This document shows positions 50,531 through 58,388 of a DNA stretch of 64,000 nucleotides, piece by piece. The stretch covers positions 237,890 to 301,889 of the forward strand of contig NZ_JACWFG010000018.1 of NCBI RefSeq assembly GCF_019749295.1, in the 5' to 3' direction. The DNA is from Neobacillus niacini (GTDB lineage Bacteria; Bacillota; Bacilli; Bacillales; Cytobacillaceae). The translations under genes and the position numbers were made by a program. A model generated the notes under the pieces. It saw nothing but the letters and a program-made list of their open reading frames with translations, did not search any database and was not told the DNA's origin. The first letter of the stretch is position 1; the number at the start of each line of letters is the position of its first letter.

Positions 50531-51030
50531 AGAAAATAGAAGGATTTCTTCGGAAGTTGTCTTTTAATATCAGAAGGGATAAAGAATTAGAATTAAATAG
50601 AAGAGGTTTTATCGCCTCTTCCTTATCGCTAATGGGCGTATTATTTGTAAGTTCAACTCCTTTAATGGCGTTATCAAAAAATCGTGAAGAAGAGGCACAT
50701 AAATCAGAGAAGTTTATCGTTAGGGAAAAAGATATAGCTGTGGGGCAGAGTGTCTCTTTTTATTATCCTGAAGAAAATGATTCTGCTATATTGGTCAGAA
50801 TTTCAGAAAAGGAATATCGGGCATACAACAGTAAATGCACGCATTTAATGTGCCCTGTTTATTGGGAAAAGGATACGGGGAAGCTAACCTGCCCATGTCA
50901 TAATGGATTCTTTAATGTGGAAGATGGTTCAGTTCTTGCAGGACCGCCGCCAAGGGGGCTTCCGTCCATTAAATTAAAATTTAAAGGTAAGAAAATCTAC
51001 GCTGTTGGAATCACACAGGCTCAGCACTAG
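50527..51030 (+). CDS. Tat-exported Rieske 2Fe-2S protein
   Basis: A 167-residue protein. NRRGFIASSLSLMGVLFV (residues 24-41) is a twin-arginine signal or anchor. The Rieske fold has CTH (Cys104, His106) and CPCH (Cys122, His125) in the form CxH-x15-CxxH. The disulfide Cys109 and Cys124 of high-potential Rieske proteins are also present. It would sit outside the cytoplasmic membrane. This is unusual, because the Mo and FeS subunits lack export signals and should be inside. A haem-Rieske link to the cytochrome b is plausible by analogy with bc complexes. Confidence 0.85.
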   Translation: MKKIEGFLRKLSFNIRRDKELELNRRGFIASSLSLMGVLFVSSTPLMALSKNREEEAHKSEKFIVREKDIAVGQSVSFYYPEENDSAILVRISEKEYRAYNSKCTHLMCPVYWEKDTGKLTCPCHNGFFNVEDGSVLAGPPPRGLPSIKLKFKGKKIYAVGITQAQH

Positions 51031-51041
51031 GAGGGTGTTTA

Positions 51042-51236
51042 ATGAAAATGGCATGGTGGATTTTTATGAGTCTGCTGACTGTGCAAATTATCCTTATTCA
51101 GTATATGGTAGAGGAATATTTAGCAGGTCATTACGAAAATCTTCTATATTATGTACTGGCCTTAGGCTTTATGTTTGTTTTAACGCTGATCACGTATTTA
51201 TTCTTTAGAAGAGTGGACAAGGTAATGGATCATTAA
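51042..51236 (+). CDS. Small two-helix membrane protein, 64 aa, in the Mo redox operon
   Basis: A 64-residue protein with two predicted helices (residues 3-22 and 34-55) and short charged ends. It lies 12 bp after the Rieske gene and 16 bp before the haemoglobin gene, behind CTAGGAGGG. I do not recognise the family. Its place suggests a structural or assembly subunit of the membrane complex. Confidence 0.7.
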   Translation: MKMAWWIFMSLLTVQIILIQYMVEEYLAGHYENLLYYVLALGFMFVLTLITYLFFRRVDKVMDH

Positions 51237-51251
51237 AGGAGGTCGGAAGAA

Positions 51252-51587
51252 TTGCAAATGAATGATGAAAAAATAACTTCAGTCATAAAGGATTTCTTTC
51301 ATAAAATTCATGCGGATGATTTGATGAGCAAATTTTTTAAAGATCATGACCAAGAAAGAATACAACATCACCCGCAAACATTTTTAGAGCACGGATTAGG
51401 TGAAGGGAAATATAGTAATGAACAGATAGCAGATGCCCATAAAGATATTCCAATCAACGATGAGCATTTTGAAGCAATGGTCGGAAATTTCATCGCTACA
51501 CTAGATGAGCATGGGTTTAGTGCAGATGACAAACAAAAAATTCATGGGATCCTGCAAGGATACAAAGGAAATATAATAGGAAAGTAA
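51252..51587 (+). CDS. Group 1 truncated haemoglobin
   Basis: A 111-residue globin. The proximal His63 is in DAHKDIPINDEHF, the typical F-helix pattern of GlbN, and LDEHGFSADDKQKIHGIL forms the H helix. The N-terminus is short and lacks the usual LYEKLGG start. Related proteins oxidise NO to nitrate or bind O2. Its position at the end of a nitrate-reductase-like operon favours NO or nitrosative stress. The start is TTG 51252, 8 nt after AAAGGAGGT; ATG 51258 is an alternative. Confidence 0.82.
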   Translation: MQMNDEKITSVIKDFFHKIHADDLMSKFFKDHDQERIQHHPQTFLEHGLGEGKYSNEQIADAHKDIPINDEHFEAMVGNFIATLDEHGFSADDKQKIHGILQGYKGNIIGK

Positions 51588-51621
51588 AATGGTGGTGTCC
51601 CGTATTGGGGCACCACCATTT
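51587..51621. terminator. Bidirectional terminator between the globin and Mrp-like genes
   Basis: AAATGGTGGTGTCCC pairs with GGGGCACCACCATTT with one mismatch, overlapping the globin stop codon. It separates convergent genes. The T run is short on either side. Confidence 0.8.
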
Positions 51622-51623
51622 AC

Positions 51624-52361
51624 TTATGCGATTGAATCCTGAACCTTGTCTGCTAATTCGTTGTATTTATCAAAGAGCAAGGACCCTCTTTTATAGATAG
51701 AAGGCTCATAATCATCTTCTTTTGGAGCTAAAATTGGCAGCTGGGCAATGAGGTTTGTCCCTAGTTTTGATGCTAGCTGCTCCGACCCGCCTTTACCGAA
51801 CAGATAATACTTTTGTTCGAGCTCGGGAGGTTGAAAATATGCCATATTTTCGACAATACCTAAGATTGTATGATTATTATTTGCAGCCATTTTACCTGCT
51901 CTTTCTGCGACATGTGAGGCTGTTGGATGTGGAGTTGTGACCACAATCTGATTAGAGCTTGGAATCAGCCGATTGACATCCATCGCAACGTCACCCGTCC
52001 CAGGCGGCATATCAATGATGCAGTAATCCAGGGGGCCCCATATTACTTCATTGATAAATTGATTAATCACCTTTCCGAGCATAGGACCACGCCATACAAC
52101 AGGATCATTATTTTTAACAATAAAGCCCATGGACATGATTTTTACCCCGTGAGATTCTACCGGAATGATTTTGTTATTCATTGACTTTGGACCAAAACTA
52201 ATGTTCATCATGTTTGGAATACTGCTTCCATATATATCAAAATCAATTAATCCGACCGCTTTTCCCTGTCTGGCCAATGAAACAGCAAGGTTGGCTGAAA
52301 CAGTTGATTTACCAACCCCGCCTTTACCTGAAATAACGGAAATTACTTTTCCAGATAGCAT
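51624..52361 (-). CDS. Mrp/NBP35-like P-loop ATPase lacking the CxxC motif
   Basis: A 245-residue MinD/ParA-fold ATPase. The deviant Walker A is SGKGGVGKST. DFDIYGSSIPNMM and IIDMPPGTGDVAMD are characteristic of Mrp Fe-S carriers (SalA group). At the position where Mrp proteins have CPHC, this protein reads ENMAYFQPPELEQKYYLFG, so the bridging cluster site is missing. Cluster transfer is therefore doubtful, and a regulatory ATPase role is possible. The start at 52361 follows AAGAGGTG. It is preceded by a 119-aa gene on the same strand, 17 bp away. Confidence 0.82.
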   Translation of the reverse strand: MLSGKVISVISGKGGVGKSTVSANLAVSLARQGKAVGLIDFDIYGSSIPNMMNISFGPKSMNNKIIPVESHGVKIMSMGFIVKNNDPVVWRGPMLGKVINQFINEVIWGPLDYCIIDMPPGTGDVAMDVNRLIPSSNQIVVTTPHPTASHVAERAGKMAANNNHTILGIVENMAYFQPPELEQKYYLFGKGGSEQLASKLGTNLIAQLPILAPKEDDYEPSIYKRGSLLFDKYNELADKVQDSIA

Positions 52362-52378
52362 ATTAACACCTCTTTTGT

Positions 52379-52738
52379 TTATAGACAATTTTTCATGGAA
52401 CTATGAAGATACTCAATCCATGGCTCCCAATTATTAATCATGTATGCAGGCTCGCCATTTGATAGATAACCTAAAAAACTCTTAGAATCATCTACTATCA
52501 CATCATTACCTTCGCGTAATCGAGAAATTAAGTCATGGATAATGATATATTCCTCTAACAATAATTCACTTGAATACTCAAGGTTAACTCGTTTATTGTC
52601 GATAAGGACATCGCCTAGTGCCTTGTCTGTGTTGTCTAGATAGATTTCATAATGGCAGTCAGTCCTTTTTTTCAGAAAAGGCAAGTCATATTTGGCAAGG
52701 TCAACTTCGCTATGAAAGGTTAATGTTGTAGTTAACAG
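52379..52738 (-). CDS. Unknown 119-aa protein, apparent CTG start, coupled to the Mrp-like gene
   Basis: Extending the frame upstream gives 119 residues beginning (M)LTTTLTFHSEVDLAKYDLPF. The CTG at 52738 lies exactly 8 nt after AAGGAGG (52747-52753). No ATG is in frame before residue 76. The next possible start, TTG at 52684, has no ribosome site. The protein is acidic, soluble, without Cys clusters; RLREGNDVIVDDSKSF and NNWEPWIEYLHSS are notable segments. It lies 17 bp upstream of the Mrp-like gene and is surely co-transcribed. I do not recognise the family. Confidence 0.6.
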   Translation of the reverse strand: MLTTTLTFHSEVDLAKYDLPFLKKRTDCHYEIYLDNTDKALGDVLIDNKRVNLEYSSELLLEEYIIIHDLISRLREGNDVIVDDSKSFLGYLSNGEPAYMINNWEPWIEYLHSSMKNCL

Positions 52739-52862
52739 TTTGCATACCTCCTTATCCTTCTCTAACAGTATTTACCATAAGCCCTCATAAAAAACATCTT
52801 TTTCAAGGAAGTTATGACATGCATAAAATATGCATAATAATTGCATGTTCATACAAATAACA

Positions 52863-52878
52863 ATGAAAGCGTTTTCAA
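52863..52878 (+). promoter_or_regulatory. Consensus cre site (CcpA) upstream of argC
   Basis: ATGAAAGCGTTTTCAA fits the B. subtilis cre consensus WTGNAARCGNWWWCAW at every position. Its centre is about 95 bp upstream of the predicted argC transcription start. Sites placed this far upstream (as at ackA, pta and ilv-leu) usually activate, so CcpA may couple arginine synthesis to carbon supply. Activation is inference. Confidence 0.7.
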
Positions 52879-52929
52879 AAATTACGTTAAAAAAATTCAA
52901 TAAAAACTGAAAATTGGGTATTTTTTTGG

Positions 52930-52964
52930 TTGAATAATTATTACTAAGTATGTATAATGATTCA
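52930..52964 (+). promoter_or_regulatory. argC promoter with two ARG-box-like operators
   Basis: TTGAAT at 52930-52935 and TATAAT at 52953-52958 are 17 bp apart. TGAATAATTATTAC (52931-52944) covers the -35 region, and TGTATAATGATTCA (52951-52964) covers the -10. Both resemble the ArgR/AhrC half-palindrome TGAATnnnnATTCA with one or two mismatches. They start 20 bp apart, two helical turns, as expected for an ArgR hexamer. Repression by arginine is inferred. Confidence 0.65.
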
Positions 52965-52993
52965 TTATGTAAGATACTTAGGAGTTGGAAAAA

Positions 52994-54031
52994 ATGAGAG
53001 CTGCGATAATTGGTGGAACAGGATATGGAGCAATTGAGTTAATTCGGCTTATTAACAAGCATCCATATTTAGAGGTTGGTTCGGTTGTTTCCAACTCTCA
53101 AGCTGGTAATAACTTTAGCGAATCCTATCCGCACCTAACTAAAATTATTAATCAACCACTTGTAAGCTTTGATGTGGAAAGATTAGTAAAAGAGAATGAT
53201 ATTGTTTTTCTAGCAACTCCATCAGGTGTCAGCAGTAAAATGGCACCGGAGCTTGTAGATAAGGGTATTAAAGTGATCGACCTTTCAGGAGATTTCCGGC
53301 TGAGGTCGCAAAATGAATATGAAACCTGGTATAAGCATTCAGCACCAGAAGAGGAATATTTAACTAAGGCAGTTTATGGTTTGAGTGAGATATATGAAAA
53401 AGAAATTAAAAGCGCCGCGTTCATTGCGAATCCAGGCTGCTATCCAACTGCTGCAAGTCTAGGTCTGCTGCCAATTTTGAAAGCAAATCTTGCGGACTCT
53501 AAAACTATTATAATTGATGCAAAATCAGGCGTTTCCGGTGCCGGCAGGGGTCTTTCATTGACATCGCATTATGCAGAAATCAATGAAAACCTAAAAGCCT
53601 ATAAGCTTGGGGCGCATCAACATATACCAGAAATCGAACAGGTACTGAGTGATGAGACTGGTGATTCTGTCACCATCACATTTACAACACATCTAGTACC
53701 GATGACGCGGGGAATTATGATTACCGCATATGTAAACTTAACGGAGAAACTATCAACGAATACAGTTAATGATTTATACAATAAATTTTATGAAAATCAT
53801 CCTTTTGTAAGGGTTCGTCCAGCAGGGGCATATCCTTCAACAAAAGAAGTAAGCGGCAGCAACTATTGCGATATAGGATTGCATGTTGACCCGCGAACCA
53901 ATCGGCTGACAATCATTTCAGTCATTGATAATTTAGTAAAAGGTGCTGCAGGGCAAGCAATACAGAATGCAAACATTATGAACGATTGGGATGTCAGGAC
54001 GGGGCTTGATAGCATACCAATGTATCCATAA
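52994..54031 (+). CDS. argC: N-acetyl-gamma-glutamyl-phosphate reductase
   Basis: A 345-residue NADPH enzyme, third step of arginine synthesis. GGTGYGAIELIRL near the N-terminus binds NADP, and Cys149 in ANPGCYPTA is the catalytic nucleophile. It starts at ATG 52994, 9 nt after AGGAG; TTG 52985 overlaps the ribosome site. Length equals the usual ArgC. First gene of the arg operon. Confidence 0.95.
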   Translation: MRAAIIGGTGYGAIELIRLINKHPYLEVGSVVSNSQAGNNFSESYPHLTKIINQPLVSFDVERLVKENDIVFLATPSGVSSKMAPELVDKGIKVIDLSGDFRLRSQNEYETWYKHSAPEEEYLTKAVYGLSEIYEKEIKSAAFIANPGCYPTAASLGLLPILKANLADSKTIIIDAKSGVSGAGRGLSLTSHYAEINENLKAYKLGAHQHIPEIEQVLSDETGDSVTITFTTHLVPMTRGIMITAYVNLTEKLSTNTVNDLYNKFYENHPFVRVRPAGAYPSTKEVSGSNYCDIGLHVDPRTNRLTIISVIDNLVKGAAGQAIQNANIMNDWDVRTGLDSIPMYP

Positions 54032-54074
54032 TGAGATTTTACGAGTTACCAAGAATAAGGGGGAAATTAAATTG

Positions 54075-55301
54075 ATGCCAGCTATATCAAATAAAGAGAT
54101 TGTTGTATTAGAAGAAGGAAGTGTCACATTGCCGAAGGGGTTTACGGCAGGGGGCATGCATTGCGGGATAAAAAGGAAACGCCTTGATCTTGGTTATATC
54201 GTATCAGAAGTTCCAGCAGCGGTTGCTGGCGTGTATACAACAAACATTTTTCAAGCAGCACCCCTTTTGGTTACTCAGGAGAGTATAGCGAAAGAGAATA
54301 GAATTCAGGCTGTCATTGTCAATTCTGGAAATGCCAATGCTTGCACAGGGGAACAGGGATTGTTAGACGCATATGAAATGCAAAAGGGATTTGCAAATGA
54401 GCTAGGCATAGATGAGCACCTAGTTGCAGTAACATCCACTGGAGTCATTGGAGAATTGCTGCCAATGGAAAAGGTAACAGCTGGAATTAAACAAGTACTC
54501 AGTGCTGCTTATAAAAATGAACAAAACTTTAAACAAGCAATCTTAACAACGGATACTTGTATCAAACAGGTGGCAGTTCAAATAAAAGTTGATGGAAAAA
54601 CGATTTCAATAGGCGGGGCAGCTAAGGGATCAGGAATGATTCATCCGAATATGGCAACCATGCTTGGCTTTATCACAACAGATGCTAATATTGCCCATGA
54701 AGATTTGCATGGTGCCCTAAAAGATATAACAAATCAAACCTTTAATATGATTACAGTCGATGGAGATACCAGTACAAATGATATGGTTTTGGTCATGGCA
54801 AACGGGTTAGCAGGCAATGACCAGCTGACGAAAGACCATCCAGACTGGGATATATTTAAAGCAGGCTTAAAGCTAGTGAGTGAAGAGCTTGCGAAAAAGA
54901 TTGCCAGAGACGGTGAAGGTGCTACTAAGCTTGTTGAAGTTCAGGTGAACGGAGCATATAGTCATGAGGCTGCAAGAGCGGTTGGAAAATCAATTATCTC
55001 TTCTAATCTTGTAAAAACTGCTATCTACGGGACAGATCCAAACTGGGGAAGAATTGTTACAGCGATTGGCTATTCAGGAATACCGGTTGAGCCTAATGCA
55101 TTGAAAGTAGCCATTGGCCCGTACAAAGTATTTGAAAATGGCTTACCAAGCCCGATTGTAGAAGAAGAGGTAAAAGAGTACTTAGAACTGGAAACTGTAA
55201 AAATTATTGTTGAACTAAACCAAGGTAATGAGAGTGCAACGGCATGGGGCTGCGATTTAACCTATGATTATGTGAAAATCAACGCATCCTACCGCACATA
55301 A
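54075..55301 (+). CDS. argJ: Bifunctional ornithine acetyltransferase / N-acetylglutamate synthase
   Basis: A 408-residue self-processing enzyme that recycles the acetyl group from acetylornithine to glutamate, making the pathway cyclic. The autocleavage site lies in MIHPNMATMLGF, where Thr of ATML becomes the nucleophile. VNSGNANACTG is the oxyanion region, and the protein ends KINASYRT as usual. The start is ATG 54075 or the adjacent TTG 54072, 12 or 9 nt after AAGGGGG. The upstream frame overlaps argC. Confidence 0.94.
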   Translation: MPAISNKEIVVLEEGSVTLPKGFTAGGMHCGIKRKRLDLGYIVSEVPAAVAGVYTTNIFQAAPLLVTQESIAKENRIQAVIVNSGNANACTGEQGLLDAYEMQKGFANELGIDEHLVAVTSTGVIGELLPMEKVTAGIKQVLSAAYKNEQNFKQAILTTDTCIKQVAVQIKVDGKTISIGGAAKGSGMIHPNMATMLGFITTDANIAHEDLHGALKDITNQTFNMITVDGDTSTNDMVLVMANGLAGNDQLTKDHPDWDIFKAGLKLVSEELAKKIARDGEGATKLVEVQVNGAYSHEAARAVGKSIISSNLVKTAIYGTDPNWGRIVTAIGYSGIPVEPNALKVAIGPYKVFENGLPSPIVEEEVKEYLELETVKIIVELNQGNESATAWGCDLTYDYVKINASYRT

Positions 55302-55315
55302 GTGGAGGGACAAAG

Positions 55316-56107
55316 ATGAATTATATAGTCATTAAGTGTGGCGGAAGTGTGTTAGAAAATCTGCCAAAGTCGTTCTATGAAGATGTCATAGCCCTTCATC
55401 AAAAAGGAGAATGGACACCGATTATCGTCCATGGCGGCGGTCCGCTTATTAATAAGTTATTGAATAGCTTAAATGTAGAAACAACCTTTGTGAATGGCCT
55501 GAGAGTAACTAATCACGAGGTGTTAGATATCGTAGAAATGGTGTTAAGCGGAACGGTGAATAAACAAGTAGTACGAAACATCATTGAGGCAGGCGGCAGT
55601 TCGCTTGGTGTCAGTGGTGTTGATGGAAGTTTACTAAAAGCAAAACCTACAAGTAAAGAGCTTGGATTTGTAGGCGAGGTCGTTGAAGTGAATACCCAAG
55701 TCATTGAGAGCATCGTAGAACAGGGTCATATACCTGTCGTTTCACCAATCGGGATTGACTCAAAGGGGCAGCGATACAATATAAACGGAGATGTTGCCGC
55801 CAGTGCAGTCGCCAAGGCGTTAGGAGCAAATCTTTGTTTTATCAGTGATATTCCTGGAATTCTAGTTGAAGAAAATGGAGAAAAGTCCAAACTTGATATG
55901 GCAACCAAAGCAAAAGTAGAAGAACTAATTGAAAATAAAACCATCTATGGCGGGATGATTCCAAAGGTCAAAGCAGCCATCGATGGGTTGGTTCATAAAA
56001 TACCCATGGTTGGTATTATTGATGGATTTGAAAAAAATAGCTTGGTAGATTACGTGAACGGCAAAAATATAGGTACCAAAATTGTTTTAGAAGAGGAGAT
56101 TGCATAA
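55316..56107 (+). CDS. argB: Acetylglutamate kinase
   Basis: A 263-residue amino-acid kinase family enzyme, second step of the pathway. IKCGGSVLE binds phosphate, VHGGGPLINKLL follows, and NGDVAASAVAKALGA and KTIYGGMIPKVKAA bind ATP and acetylglutamate. The N-terminus lacks the extension tied to arginine feedback inhibition, as in acetyl-cycle variants of bacilli. Its stop overlaps argD by one base. Confidence 0.95.
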   Translation: MNYIVIKCGGSVLENLPKSFYEDVIALHQKGEWTPIIVHGGGPLINKLLNSLNVETTFVNGLRVTNHEVLDIVEMVLSGTVNKQVVRNIIEAGGSSLGVSGVDGSLLKAKPTSKELGFVGEVVEVNTQVIESIVEQGHIPVVSPIGIDSKGQRYNINGDVAASAVAKALGANLCFISDIPGILVEENGEKSKLDMATKAKVEELIENKTIYGGMIPKVKAAIDGLVHKIPMVGIIDGFEKNSLVDYVNGKNIGTKIVLEEEIA

Positions 56108-57306
56108 TGACCATTAAAACTTCCGTCTCCCCAATTTCGCCAGTAATGGCTACTTATAGCCGCTTTCCTGTTACGTTGGTTAAGGGGAAAGGAAGCTATG
56201 TATGGGATGACCAAGGTAAAAAATATTTAGATTTCACTTCAGGGATTGCTACCTGTAACCTAGGGCATGTACCAGATGTCGTAAAAGCAAAGCTTGAAGA
56301 GCAGCTGCAAAATCTTTGGCACTGTTCAAACCTATATCATATTCCAAACCAGCAGGAGCTTGCTGCACTGCTTACAGCCAATAGCTGCGGTGACCAGGTT
56401 TTCTTTTGCAACAGCGGCGCGGAAGCCAATGAGGCAGCTATTAAGATGGCAAGAAGATACGCCCAGAAGGTTAAAGGAACAGATTCCTTCGGAGTGATTA
56501 CTTTTCAGCAATCCTTCCACGGCAGAACATTAGCAACATTATCTGCTACAGGGCAGGAAAAGATTCAACAGGGCTTTGCTCCATTAGTCAAAGGCTTTAG
56601 TTATCTTCCGTTTAATGATATAGAGGCACTTGAACAGTTAAAAACACTTCAGCCAGCAGCCATTTTACTCGAGCTCGTCCAGGGTGAAGGAGGAGTCATT
56701 CCGGCAAATCCTGAATGGGTGAAGAAAATTGCGGAAATTTGTACTGAAAATGACATCCTATTAATGGTTGATGAAATTCAAACAGGAATCGGGCGGACCG
56801 GCAGACTGTTTGCTTATGAACAATACGGTATAAAACCGGATGTTATTAGTGTAGCAAAAGGTCTTGGATCTGGGTTTCCAATTGGAGCGATTATTGCGAA
56901 AGAAAAGGCAGCAAAAGCATTCGAGCCTGGTACACATGGCAGTACGTTTGGCGGGAATCCATTAGCAACTGCTGCCGGAGTAGCAACGATATCCCATATT
57001 ATTGAAAGTAATTTATTGAAGCACGTAAATGAAATTTCACTGTATTTTGATGAACTGTTAGCTAAATTCAAAGAAAAGTACAGTTTTATAGAAGAAATTA
57101 GAGGAAAAGGCCTTCTAAAAGGGATCGTTGTTGGTAATAAGGCTCCTCAAATCGTTCAAAAGGCAATTGAAAATCAACTATTGATTTTAACAGCGGGACC
57201 AAATGTAGTGAGACTGCTTCCGCCATTAACAGTAACGAAAGAAGAAGTGAACGAATTTACAAAAGCATTGGAAACAACATTCCAAAGTATAGAGAAAGGC
57301 GAGTGA
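56107..57306 (+). CDS. argD: Acetylornithine aminotransferase
   Basis: A 399-residue class III PLP aminotransferase. NSGAEANEAAIKMAR, the Asp in LLMVDEIQTGIGRTG, and the Schiff-base Lys in VISVAKGLGSGFPIGA are visible. It converts acetylglutamate semialdehyde to acetylornithine. It overlaps argB by one base and carA by 4 bp, indicating translational coupling. Confidence 0.95.
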   Translation: MTIKTSVSPISPVMATYSRFPVTLVKGKGSYVWDDQGKKYLDFTSGIATCNLGHVPDVVKAKLEEQLQNLWHCSNLYHIPNQQELAALLTANSCGDQVFFCNSGAEANEAAIKMARRYAQKVKGTDSFGVITFQQSFHGRTLATLSATGQEKIQQGFAPLVKGFSYLPFNDIEALEQLKTLQPAAILLELVQGEGGVIPANPEWVKKIAEICTENDILLMVDEIQTGIGRTGRLFAYEQYGIKPDVISVAKGLGSGFPIGAIIAKEKAAKAFEPGTHGSTFGGNPLATAAGVATISHIIESNLLKHVNEISLYFDELLAKFKEKYSFIEEIRGKGLLKGIVVGNKAPQIVQKAIENQLLILTAGPNVVRLLPPLTVTKEEVNEFTKALETTFQSIEKGE

Positions 57307-58388
57307 GTGTTTTGGAACAGGGATATCTTACTTTGGAAACCGGGGAAGTTTTTGAAGGAATACTAATAGGTGCAAACAAGGACTCCATAGGAGAAGTTGT
57401 TTTTAATACAAGTATGACTGGATATCAGGAGATCATTACAGATCCTTCTTATGCAGGGCAGCTTATCACTTTCTGTTATCCGATTATCGGAAACTATGGA
57501 ATCAATGCAATGGACGATGAATGTATTTCCCCTTCCTTAGCAGGAGTGGTGATTGGTGATTTATGCGAAACACCAAGCCATTATCAATCTATTAATAAGT
57601 TTTCTGAAAAACTAATGCAGGCAGGAGTTCCAGGCATTGCAGGTGTAGACACAAGATTACTCGTCAAAACGATTCGCAGCCGAGGGACAGTAAAAGGATA
57701 TTTGAGTAAGGCTAAACAAGAGAAATTTGATGAAAACAAAACCATACCATTTTGGGTAGAAAAAGTTTCGACTAAAAAAATGCAATATTTTAATAATGAA
57801 GGACCGCACGTCGTCCTTATCGATTTCGGATATAAGAAATCAATCCTAAATGCACTGCTCGATGAAAATTGTTGTGTTACAATCGTTCCTTTTAATACCT
57901 CTTTTGAAAAAATCAAAGCCTTAAAGCCAGACGGGGTGTTATTAAGTAACGGACCTGGAGATCCAATGGCACTGAAACAGTGGTTTCCGGAAATCAAAAA
58001 GATTACACAGCATTATCCTACTCTAGGTATCTGCCTGGGGCATCAGTTAATAGCCCTTGCTTATGGGGCGAAGACGGAGAAACTTGCCTATGGACACCGC
58101 GGCGGCAATCATCCCGTTAAGGAACTAGCAACAGGTAAGGTGAAAATTACTGCGCAAAATCATGGGTATGTTGTAGTCGATGAAAGTATCGATGCACAGG
58201 TTTTCCAGATCACATATCGTAACGTTAATGATAAATCCATTGAAGGATTAAAGCACCGGCGCTTTCCGATTCAAACAGTTCAATTTCACCCGGAAGCACA
58301 CCCAGGACCAAGTGACACCCATTACATTCTAGAAGATTTTGTTTATCAGATAAATTCCGTGGGAGATAAACGTTATGCCATTAAATAA
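57303..58388 (+). CDS. carA: Carbamoyl-phosphate synthase small subunit (arginine type)
   Basis: A 361-residue glutamine amidotransferase subunit. The N-terminal CarA domain is followed by a class I glutaminase with the nucleophile Cys in LGICLGHQL and His/Glu in QFHPEAHPGP. It supplies ammonia to CarB. It starts at GTG 57303, overlapping the argD stop; TTG 57312 is possible. Location in the arg operon marks it as the arginine-specific enzyme, distinct from the pyr-operon copy usual in bacilli. Confidence 0.94.
   Translation: MSVLEQGYLTLETGEVFEGILIGANKDSIGEVVFNTSMTGYQEIITDPSYAGQLITFCYPIIGNYGINAMDDECISPSLAGVVIGDLCETPSHYQSINKFSEKLMQAGVPGIAGVDTRLLVKTIRSRGTVKGYLSKAKQEKFDENKTIPFWVEKVSTKKMQYFNNEGPHVVLIDFGYKKSILNALLDENCCVTIVPFNTSFEKIKALKPDGVLLSNGPGDPMALKQWFPEIKKITQHYPTLGICLGHQLIALAYGAKTEKLAYGHRGGNHPVKELATGKVKITAQNHGYVVVDESIDAQVFQITYRNVNDKSIEGLKHRRFPIQTVQFHPEAHPGPSDTHYILEDFVYQINSVGDKRYAIK

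Noticed and set aside
52165..52437. 90-aa plus-strand frame over the Mrp-like gene
   Set aside because: It is opposite the Walker A region of a clear ATPase gene and has no start signal.
52743..52745. ATG directly after AAGGAGG as start of the 119-aa protein
   Set aside because: It is in another frame, only 1 nt from the ribosome site, and hits a stop after 11 codons.
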